A stretch of 8,654 nucleotides of DNA from a bacterium (GTDB lineage: Bacteria > Bacillota > Clostridia > Oscillospirales > Acutalibacteraceae). Positions within the stretch are counted from its first letter, which is position 1. Each line of letters begins with the position of its first letter. Location: contig JAHKXX010000198.1 in the NCBI GenBank assembly GCA_020627425.1, forward strand, positions 1 to 8,654. Direction: 5' to 3'. Below are positions 1 to 5,630 of this stretch, piece after piece. A program made the position numbers and the translations under genes. A model generated the notes under the pieces. It was not told the DNA's origin. It searched no databases and saw nothing but the letters and a program-made list of their open reading frames with translations.

Positions 1-1253
1 ACACCGTACAGTCCTCAGTCCCCGAGCCGGTATATGAGGACGAGTATGTAGTAGAGGACGACGCAGTGTCCTCCGGCAAGGGCAGAAGTGCCGTAAAGTG
101 GGCAACTATAATAGTTTCTATGCTTGTTATAGTGTCACTTATAGTTCTGGTGGTCATGGTAGTACAGAACGCTGTCAGAACAAACGAGATACCCAGTGTG
201 GATGTTCCGAACTTTGTCGGACAGATGTATGACGATATAAAGGCAAACAAGGACTACAAGTTTAAATTCGAGCTCAGCCCCACAAAGTATGACGACTCAA
301 AGCGCGTCAACGAGGTGCTTTCTCAGGATCCCGAGGCAGGCTCAAAGCAGATAAAGGAAAACGCAGTCATAAAGCTTACCATAAACAGTACCGAGACCAC
401 AACCGAGGTGCCGAAGGTAAAGAACTATACCGAGCAGGAAGCTATAGGAAAGCTTCAGACAAAGTACTTTAACTATGACGTACAGCGCGTAAACAGCACA
501 ACGGTAGCACAGGGTACCGTAATAGAGTGCTCACCCCAGGAAGGAACAAGCCAGGAGATAGGCACCGTTATCACTCTGATAGTCAGCGACGGACCTCCTG
601 CGGAGCAGGCTGTAGTCCCCGATGTACGCGGAGAGAGCTATGAGCAGGCAAAGGCAGAGCTTGAGGCTCAGGGCTTTACTACAGAGCAGCAGACAGTCCC
701 CGGCAAGTTAGAGAGCGGAACAGTTATCTGTACTTCACCCCTTGCAGGAACCAGCCTTACAAAGGGCTCTTTGATAACCATTCAGGTCAGCGACGGAAGC
801 CTGCTTTATAAATCACTTCAGCAGACTATAGATCTGCCGCAGGATGAGCACGCTACCATTACCGTTACTATCTTTGTTGACGGTCAGAAGGTAGATGAGT
901 CCTCGGGCGTACCGTATAACGGATACACAAAGATAATAGAGCTTGACCCGAAGGGCGCAGCAAACCTGCAAAAGACCGTTAATGTAAATATTGACGGAGT
1001 CAAGTACGAGACCTTCCTGTTTGACTTCAAGAACCACACCGTATCGAGAACATATCTGAATACTGCATATCAGTTAAAAGATCCGGGCGAGGAGAGCAGC
1101 GAGGAGCCTTCTGAGGAGCCGAGTGAGGAGCCGATTGAAGAGTCCTCCGAGGAGCCGTATGAAGAGTCCTCCGAGGAGCCGATAGAAGAATCGAGCGAGG
1201 AGCCGGTTGAGGAATCAAGCGAGGAGTACATCGAGGAAAACACGGAAGAATAA
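1..1253 (+). CDS. prkC: PASTA-domain Ser/Thr protein kinase, C-terminal part (5' truncated by window edge)
   Basis: This is the 3' part of a membrane-anchored eukaryotic-type Ser/Thr kinase; its cytoplasmic kinase domain lies off the left edge. The frame is open from the first full codon at 3, so the GTG at 66 is an internal Val and not a start. An acidic juxtamembrane stretch is followed by a single transmembrane helix (about nt 99-170). Three extracellular PASTA domains follow, at about nt 189-389, 402-593 and 606-797. Each has the family pattern of a 'VP' entry, a 'SP/DP..G' turn and a closing beta strand (for example VPDVRGESYEQA). A further beta-rich region (about nt 806-1080) leads into an acidic tail of EESSEEPx repeats. 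PASTA kinases bind muropeptides or lipid II and control cell-wall growth and division; that role is family knowledge. The neighbour rsgA supports prkC identity. The PASTA count and acidic tail are visible in the sequence; the kinase activity is inferred. Confidence 0.93.
   Translation, partial: TVQSSVPEPVYEDEYVVEDDAVSSGKGRSAVKWATIIVSMLVIVSLIVLVVMVVQNAVRTNEIPSVDVPNFVGQMYDDIKANKDYKFKFELSPTKYDDSKRVNEVLSQDPEAGSKQIKENAVIKLTINSTETTTEVPKVKNYTEQEAIGKLQTKYFNYDVQRVNSTTVAQGTVIECSPQEGTSQEIGTVITLIVSDGPPAEQAVVPDVRGESYEQAKAELEAQGFTTEQQTVPGKLESGTVICTSPLAGTSLTKGSLITIQVSDGSLLYKSLQQTIDLPQDEHATITVTIFVDGQKVDESSGVPYNGYTKIIELDPKGAANLQKTVNVNIDGVKYETFLFDFKNHTVSRTYLNTAYQLKDPGEESSEEPSEEPSEEPIEESSEEPYEESSEEPIEESSEEPVEESSEEYIEENTEE
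1089..1250 (+). repeat. 24-bp in-frame tandem repeat coding the EESSEEPx tail
   Basis: Seven consecutive units begin at 1089, 1113, 1137, 1161, 1185, 1209 and 1233 (the last one 18 bp). Each encodes an octapeptide close to EESSEEPx, with x being S, I, Y, I, V or I. Units three and four are nearly identical at the DNA level (GAAGAGTCCTCCGAGGAGCCG in both), which suggests recent duplication. The repeat forms the extreme C-terminus of the PASTA kinase, outside the membrane, and is strongly acidic and probably disordered. Copy number could vary between strains by slippage. Confidence 0.85.
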
Positions 1254-1263
1254 TATAAACACT

Positions 1264-2139
1264 ATGAGTAATTTAACAGGATTGATTGTTAAGGCGATCA
1301 GCGGCTTCTATTATGTTGAAGCCGCTGATGTGCTATATGAATGTAAGGCGCGGAATTTCCGTAAAAGCGGTATATCTCCGGCTGTCGGAGACAGAGTGGA
1401 TATTAGTACAGCCGATGACAAAACGGGTACGGTAGAGAAAATATATGAGCGAAAAAGCTTTCTGACAAGACCGCCTGTTGCGAATCTTGACAGGTTGTTT
1501 ATTGTGTCGTCTGTGTCCGAGCCGACGCCTGTACCGCTGATAATAGACAAGCTGACTGCTATTGCTGTGGGTCTGTCTATAGAGCCGGTAATAGTTTTTA
1601 CAAAGTCCGATCTGGGGGATATAGACGAGCTTGCATCTGTCTATAAAAGCGCCGGCTTTAAAACCATAATACACACAAGGGAGGACGACAGGGGCAACAG
1701 CGAGCTGCTGTCTCTTATACCCGGAAAAATAAGCGCCTTTATCGGCAACACCGGTGTAGGCAAGTCTACGCTGCTCAATTCCCTTTTTCCGGAGCTGTCC
1801 CTTAAGACCGGTGAAATAAGCCGTAAACTCGGACGCGGCAGACACACCACGCGCCACAGCGAGCTGTATAAATATGCAGGCGGGTATATAGCCGATACCC
1901 CGGGCTTTTCCACGATAGACCTTGTGCGGTACGGTCTTGACAAAAAGGAAAACGCTGAGCTATGCTTTCCGGAGTTTTCTGACTATATCACGGATTGCCG
2001 TTTTACCGGCTGCGCCCACCTGTGCGAAAAGGGCTGCGCCGTACTACAGGCAGTGAATGACGGCAAAATAGCACAGTCGCGCCACAACAGCTATGTTGCC
2101 GTTTATAATGAGATAAAGGAAAATACGGAGAGAAGATAA
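1264..2139 (+). CDS. rsgA: Ribosome small subunit-dependent GTPase RsgA (YloQ/YjeQ family)
   Basis: RsgA is a GTPase that acts late in 30S ribosome subunit assembly. Using the ATG at 1264 the product is 291 aa, normal for the family. The order of motifs is the circular permutation diagnostic of RsgA: an N-terminal OB-fold (about residues 1-68), then G4 TKSD (113-116), then the P-loop GNTGVGKS (161-168), a G2-like GRGRHTTRH (190-198) and G3 DTPG (211-214). It ends in the zinc-binding knuckle with Cys245, Cys250, His252 and Cys258. The frame is open upstream to 1207, but that longer form would overlap the kinase gene and add a basic, non-family extension. ATG 1264 starts 10 bases after the kinase stop, and GGAAGAA at 1244-1250 is a somewhat distant ribosome site. 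The G5 region (around 134-142) is poorly conserved. It sits between prkC and thiN, the usual Firmicute context. Confidence 0.95.
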   Translation: MSNLTGLIVKAISGFYYVEAADVLYECKARNFRKSGISPAVGDRVDISTADDKTGTVEKIYERKSFLTRPPVANLDRLFIVSSVSEPTPVPLIIDKLTAIAVGLSIEPVIVFTKSDLGDIDELASVYKSAGFKTIIHTREDDRGNSELLSLIPGKISAFIGNTGVGKSTLLNSLFPELSLKTGEISRKLGRGRHTTRHSELYKYAGGYIADTPGFSTIDLVRYGLDKKENAELCFPEFSDYITDCRFTGCAHLCEKGCAVLQAVNDGKIAQSRHNSYVAVYNEIKENTERR

Positions 2140-2142
2140 ATA

Positions 2143-2778
2143 ATGAACAGATGTGTTATAATCGGCGCGTCGCCTGATTCTGACATAAATACCATAAAAG
2201 ACAGGATAAGCAAGGACGACTATATAGTGTGCGCCGACGGCGGCTATGTCTATGCACAAAAAGCCGGTATATCGCCGGATCTGATAGTCGGCGACTTCGA
2301 CTCCTGTGCACTGCCGCAGGAGACGGATACTGAGCTGATAGCCCTGCCGTGCGAGAAGGACGATACCGACACTATGTACTGTGTAAAGCTCTGTCTTCTG
2401 CGCGGCTATCGCAGCTTTCTGCTGCTTGGTATGACAGGCGGAAGAGAGGATCACAGCTATGCAAATCTCTGTACGCTGCTCTACCTTCATAACCGCGGCG
2501 CTAAGGCTGAGATAATTGACGGCGATACCGAAATATCTGTGATAAGCGGAGAAATAAGTATCAACAACAAAAAAGGCAGCATTTTTTCTATCTTCCCGTT
2601 TGGCTGCAATGAGTGCTGCGTAACGCTTGTCGGCTTTAAATACGAACTTCGTCACGGAATACTCAGCTCTGAGTTTCCTCTGGGAGTAAGCAACGAAATT
2701 GTCTCTGATAGTACAAAAGTAACCGTTCACTCCGGAACGGCTCTTATAATGATCGAGGATCACAGTAAAAACTTATGA
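2143..2778 (+). CDS. thiN: Thiamine pyrophosphokinase
   Basis: The enzyme transfers pyrophosphate from ATP to thiamine, giving the cofactor thiamine diphosphate in the cytoplasm. The 211-aa product matches the family in length. Visible motifs are ADGG (31-34), PDLIVGDFDS (45-54), the acidic EKDDTD (71-76) and GMTGGREDH (96-104) in the nucleotide and metal-binding half, with GVSNE (181-185) in the C-terminal thiamine-binding beta domain. The ATG lies 3 bases after the rsgA stop, with GGAG at 2127-2130 inside the end of rsgA, so the two genes are almost certainly co-transcribed. In Bacillus subtilis rpe lies between rsgA and thiN; it is absent here. The last codons form the left arm of a terminator hairpin. 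Confidence 0.93.
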   Translation: MNRCVIIGASPDSDINTIKDRISKDDYIVCADGGYVYAQKAGISPDLIVGDFDSCALPQETDTELIALPCEKDDTDTMYCVKLCLLRGYRSFLLLGMTGGREDHSYANLCTLLYLHNRGAKAEIIDGDTEISVISGEISINNKKGSIFSIFPFGCNECCVTLVGFKYELRHGILSSEFPLGVSNEIVSDSTKVTVHSGTALIMIEDHSKNL

Positions 2779-2800
2779 GGCTTTTACTGTGATTCTTTTT
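2757..2800 (+). terminator. Rho-independent terminator at the end of thiN
   Basis: CACAGTAAAA at 2761-2770 pairs with TTTTACTGTG at 2782-2791. The stem extends outward to 2757/2795 with one G-T wobble, giving about 14 bp. The loop is 11 bases and a T run follows at 2796-2800. The left arm lies within the thiN coding sequence and the stop codon is in the loop. It closes the prkC-rsgA-thiN transcription unit. Confidence 0.85.
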
Positions 2801-2855
2801 ATGTAGTGATAAAATAAAGATAAATTGAAGTAAACTTATCCAGAAAATTTCCAAT

Positions 2856-2877
2856 TATTTGTTATTTTAAACAAATA
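2856..2877. promoter_or_regulatory. Inverted repeat upstream of the S51-GGDEF-EAL promoter (possible operator)
   Basis: TATTTGTT (2856-2863) and AACAAATA (2870-2877) are perfect 8-bp inverted repeats separated by 6 bases, centred about 50 bases upstream of the -35 hexamer. In such AT-rich DNA this may be chance. The position would fit an activator or repressor site. A second short inverted repeat, AAGTA (2896-2900) and TACTT (2909-2913), touches the -35 box. Confidence 0.3.
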
Positions 2878-2911
2878 TAACAGTATTTTTAATAAAAGTA
2901 AGAATACCTAC

Positions 2912-2940
2912 TTAACAGAACAAAAGTTATATGATACAAT
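2912..2940 (+). promoter_or_regulatory. Sigma-A type promoter for the S51-GGDEF-EAL gene
   Basis: A -35 box TTAACA (2912-2917, 5/6 to consensus) and a -10 box TACAAT (2935-2940, 5/6) are separated by exactly 17 bases. The TGA at 2932-2934 supplies an extended -10 TGn motif. Transcription should start near 2946-2948, about 40 bases before the chosen ATG. Because this start falls at or after the ATG at 2945, that ATG cannot be used from this promoter. The surrounding gap from 2801 is very AT-rich, as expected of a promoter region. Confidence 0.72.
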
Positions 2941-2974
2941 AAAAATGTATATGAATTTTTCTTCGTTTTTTAAA

Positions 2975-2982
2975 AGGGGAGG
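2975..2982 (+). promoter_or_regulatory. Ribosome binding site deciding the start of the S51-GGDEF-EAL gene
   Basis: AGGGGAGG lies 7 bases before ATG 2990. The alternative in-frame ATG codons at 2945 and 2951 have no such site and lie at or very near the predicted transcription start. Confidence 0.85.
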
Positions 2983-2989
2983 AATTATT

Positions 2990-5356
2990 ATGGTAGTCTT
3001 TCTTACAAGCAGTTTTGTAGATTATCAGGCACCCGAGAATGAATACAGACCGCTGCCGATCGTAAATGATAACGGCTTTGTTGACAATATAAAAAAATAC
3101 TGGAAGGAAAACACAAGGCTTCTGGTTTTTTCAAGCGATCCGGATGACTATGCTATGTCCGACAGAGTAGCAAAACAGATGTACGATTGTTTTACCCTGT
3201 CGGGTCTTACAATAGAAGAGGTCAGGGTGTTTGATCACCGCAGTACAGAGACGCTTGAAGAGCTGCTCCGTTGGTCGGACGCTCTGTATGTTTCCGGAGG
3301 ACATGCTCCGACTGAAAACATATTTATGAAGGACAGCGACCTGCCGGAGCTTATAGGGAGCTACGAGGGTCTTGTGATAACTCTCAGCGCCGGCTCTGTA
3401 AACAGCGCAAAAAGCGTATACCTGATGCCGGAGCTTGAAGGAGAGGCGAGCGACCCCGACTTTTGCCGTCATACTACCGGACTGGGGCTGACCAATATAA
3501 ATATGGTGCCGCACAGTCAGTTTATGAAAACCGTAGAGCTTGACGGTATGGACTTTATGGAGGAGATAATAGCCCCCGACAGTAATAATAACAGGCTTTA
3601 CCTTGTACCGGACGGCAGCTATTTTGTCATAGCGGACGGCGTTATCAGCTTCTACGGTGACGGCGAGATCATGGAAAACGGAAATATCCGTCCGATAACC
3701 GACGCGGATATAGAGCAGGAAAACAAGATAGAGCGCGAGACATTTGAGACTGTTATGAAAAACGGCTACAATTTCGTAGCAGAGATTGATCTTAACAAAA
3801 ATACCTTCAGGGTTATACATCTGGGACCGCTGTTCCTCCAGCACAATATCCATAAGGGCAACTGTCACGACTACAGCGGCTTTTGCTCGTTGCTTGCAAA
3901 AACACTTCTGGTACATGACGAGAGAGAGGTCTTTCTCGAGCAGTGCGAGCTTCAGTTTGTAACCAAAGAAATAAAGGAAATGGGCAGCTTTGTCCGTACT
4001 ATTCATTTTGATATTGACTCCGGGCGCTATGCAGAGGCGTTTCGTGTCAGAAAGATAAACCACGACCCGAAAAGACTGCTGCTGACGGTGCTGGATATAT
4101 CGGCAGTGCTCGACCGCGACTGGATGACGGATGAATACGGCAGAATAGGCTTTATCTACGCAGCCGCGAGACTGATAAAAAAGCTTGACCTCAGCGAGGG
4201 CTATTCTCTGGTATATACCAACATAAAGGGCTTCAAGGCGATAAACGAGATATTCGGCGAGCAGGGCGGCGATATGGCGATATTCTCCGTCAGAGATCAG
4301 ATAAGGAGGATACTCGATCCCCTTGTACTCGGCAGGTTCGAGAGCGACCACTTTGTATTTATAGCCCGCGACAGTATGCTGACCGAGGAGAATTTTAACA
4401 GGCTCTGCAAGCAGGTGCATATTTACGACAACCGCAGCTATGTCTATAATATCAGGTGCGGTATATATAACATAAGCAGCAAAGAGGTAGCCGTCAGCCA
4501 TATGGCGGATCGCGCAAGAATCGCCGAAAAGCTGATGCTTGACACTATAGACGGCAACTACAAGATATATGACGACGACATCAGGGTAAACTATGTCCGC
4601 CAGAGAGAACTTGTGTCAGATCTCGAGAATGCCGTTAAGAATATGGAGTTCATAGCGTACTATCAGCCCATTATAGATGTCCGTACAAACAAGATATGCA
4701 GTGCCGAGGCTCTTGTGCGGTGGAACCACCACGCTTTTGGAATGGTCTCCCCGGGTCAGTTCGTACCCGTATTTGAAAAATCGGGCAAGATAACATATAT
4801 CGACAGCTTTATGGTCGATACCGTGGTAGACTTCCTGAAGGAACGCTACGCTGCAAAGAAGAATATCGTTCCCTGTGCTATAAACCTGTCGAGAATGGAC
4901 TTTTATGATTCAGGCTTTCTCCAGAGACTTAACAGGCTGATAAATAACCATGTTATTCCTGCGTCCCTTATAAAGCTCGAGATAACCGAGTCGGCATATT
5001 TCGAGCTTGAGAGCAAGGCTATGGATTTCCTGCAGAGCATGAAAAACAGCGGCGTTCGGATCATGCTTGACGACTACGGCAGCGGAATGTCCTCGCTGTC
5101 TACTCTTGAAAGCTTTGAGTTCGACACGGTAAAGCTTGATATGGGCTTTATAAGAAAAATAGGCACTCAAAAGGTCGAGTCCATAATCAGATCTACGATA
5201 GAGCTGTCCCATGCTCTCGGTGCAACGGTAATAGCCGAGGGTGTTGAGAACGATATGCAGCTGAGTTTCCTGCGCGAGTCAGATTGTGATATGATACAGG
5301 GCTACTACTTCTTTAAGCCAATGAGCGGTGTAGACTTTGCAAAGGTTCTGTCTTAA
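2990..5356 (+). CDS. S51 peptidase-like / PAS-like / degenerate GGDEF / EAL fusion protein, probable c-di-GMP phosphodiesterase
   Basis: This is a 788-aa soluble protein with no signal peptide or membrane helix. Residues about 1-240 resemble peptidase family S51 (dipeptidase E-like, class I glutamine amidotransferase-like fold): LTSSF near the start, YVSGGHAPTEN (100-110), the nucleophile elbow TLSAGS (131-136), GLGLTNINMVPH (164-175) and VPDGSY (206-211). Candidate catalytic residues are Ser133 and His175. Residues about 250-375 look PAS-like and end in LTVLDISAVLD. The GGDEF domain (about 385-530) is degenerate: the signature reads ESDHF (451-455) and the metal-binding Asp of the FK..N motif region is Asn (NIKGFKAINE), so cyclase activity is unlikely. 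The EAL domain (about 540-788) keeps AEALVRW with Glu573, Asn632, EITES (664-668), DDYGSG (694-699), VKLD (714-717), AEGVE (749-753) and QGYYF (770-774). It is therefore probably an active c-di-GMP phosphodiesterase. The gene is monocistronic, with its own promoter and a terminator downstream. What the S51 part hydrolyses or senses cannot be told. Confidence 0.88.
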   Translation: MVVFLTSSFVDYQAPENEYRPLPIVNDNGFVDNIKKYWKENTRLLVFSSDPDDYAMSDRVAKQMYDCFTLSGLTIEEVRVFDHRSTETLEELLRWSDALYVSGGHAPTENIFMKDSDLPELIGSYEGLVITLSAGSVNSAKSVYLMPELEGEASDPDFCRHTTGLGLTNINMVPHSQFMKTVELDGMDFMEEIIAPDSNNNRLYLVPDGSYFVIADGVISFYGDGEIMENGNIRPITDADIEQENKIERETFETVMKNGYNFVAEIDLNKNTFRVIHLGPLFLQHNIHKGNCHDYSGFCSLLAKTLLVHDEREVFLEQCELQFVTKEIKEMGSFVRTIHFDIDSGRYAEAFRVRKINHDPKRLLLTVLDISAVLDRDWMTDEYGRIGFIYAAARLIKKLDLSEGYSLVYTNIKGFKAINEIFGEQGGDMAIFSVRDQIRRILDPLVLGRFESDHFVFIARDSMLTEENFNRLCKQVHIYDNRSYVYNIRCGIYNISSKEVAVSHMADRARIAEKLMLDTIDGNYKIYDDDIRVNYVRQRELVSDLENAVKNMEFIAYYQPIIDVRTNKICSAEALVRWNHHAFGMVSPGQFVPVFEKSGKITYIDSFMVDTVVDFLKERYAAKKNIVPCAINLSRMDFYDSGFLQRLNRLINNHVIPASLIKLEITESAYFELESKAMDFLQSMKNSGVRIMLDDYGSGMSSLSTLESFEFDTVKLDMGFIRKIGTQKVESIIRSTIELSHALGATVIAEGVENDMQLSFLRESDCDMIQGYYFFKPMSGVDFAKVLS

Positions 5357-5387
5357 GGTAATGCTGTCAATCTAAGAAAAAACACAA

Positions 5388-5464
5388 AAGTTTCGCCCGC
5401 CTTTACAAAGGCGGCAGAGTCCAGAGACAGAGTCTCTGGTCGCGCTCCGCAGAGCGCGAAACTT
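5388..5464. repeat. Nested inverted-repeat structure downstream of the EAL gene
   Basis: AAGTTTCGC (5388-5396) and GCGAAACTT (5456-5464) form a 9-bp outer stem. Inside are a hairpin CCGCCTT/AAGGCGG (5397-5403, 5408-5414), a hairpin CCAGAGAC/GTCTCTGG (5421-5428, 5432-5439) and a hairpin CGCGCTC/GAGCGCG (5441-5447, 5452-5458). The last one competes with the outer stem for 5456-5458, so two alternative folds exist. No protein is plausible here. The compact modular form resembles dispersed intergenic repeats of Clostridia; this is inference. Confidence 0.7.
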
Positions 5465-5494
5465 CCTTTTCCTGATCCCTCCGCAAGGGGTGAA

Positions 5495-5525
5495 TCAAAA
5501 AACAGTCCGGTGGACTGTTTTTTGA
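5495..5525. terminator. Bidirectional Rho-independent terminator between convergent genes
   Basis: TCAAAAAACAGTCC (5495-5508) and GGACTGTTTTTTGA (5512-5525) are perfect 14-bp arms around a 3-base GGT loop. The core stem CAGTCC/GGACTG is flanked by A6 on the left and T6 on the right, so each strand reads stem then a U run. This suits termination of both the EAL gene (+) and recO (-). Confidence 0.8.
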
Positions 5526-5526
5526 G

Positions 5527-5558
5527 AGGGGAAGCCCTGGGAAAGAGGGCTTCCCTTT
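5527..5558. terminator. Second strong hairpin, possible terminator
   Basis: GGGAAGCCCT (5529-5538) pairs perfectly with AGGGCTTCCC (5546-5555) around a 7-base loop. A G-T wobble and an A-T pair extend it to 5527/5557, and a short TTT ends at 5558. It lies directly after the bidirectional terminator and may be a backup, or a module of the same repeat element. Confidence 0.5.
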
Positions 5559-5582
5559 GTAGCGGCTATGATAAAATGTGCC

Positions 5583-5619
5583 TCGCTGCCGTAAGGCAGC
5601 GAACCTAAAACCATAGGTT
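5583..5619. repeat. Paired small hairpins near the end of recO
   Basis: TCGCTGCC (5583-5590) and GGCAGCGA (5595-5602) are perfect 8-bp arms around GTAA, a GNRA-type tetraloop in RNA. They are followed at once by AACCTA (5602-5607) and TAGGTT (5614-5619). They end 12 bases before the recO stop codon. Function is unknown; they complete the hairpin cluster that fills this gap. Confidence 0.6.
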
Positions 5620-5630
5620 GACACCATTGC

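Noticed and set aside
66..68. GTG as the start of the PASTA protein
   Set aside because: The frame is open to the window edge, and the residues before it are the normal cytoplasmic juxtamembrane part of a kinase.
1207..1263. Extended N-terminus of RsgA
   Set aside because: It would overlap the kinase repeat tail and add a basic stretch alien to the family; ATG 1264 fits better.
1333..1857. 174-codon minus-strand open frame opposite rsgA
   Set aside because: Shadow of rsgA; no motifs.
2044..2763. 239-codon minus-strand open frame opposite thiN
   Set aside because: It is antisense to thiN, which has clear family motifs; no ribosome site or recognisable domain is present.
3131..4501. 456-codon open frame on the minus strand
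   Set aside because: It lies wholly antisense to the fusion gene, whose domains are recognisable. The translation has no known motif and a composition typical of a shadow frame.
5388..5620. CRISPR array
   Set aside because: The inverted repeats differ in sequence from each other; there is no direct repeat with regular spacers.
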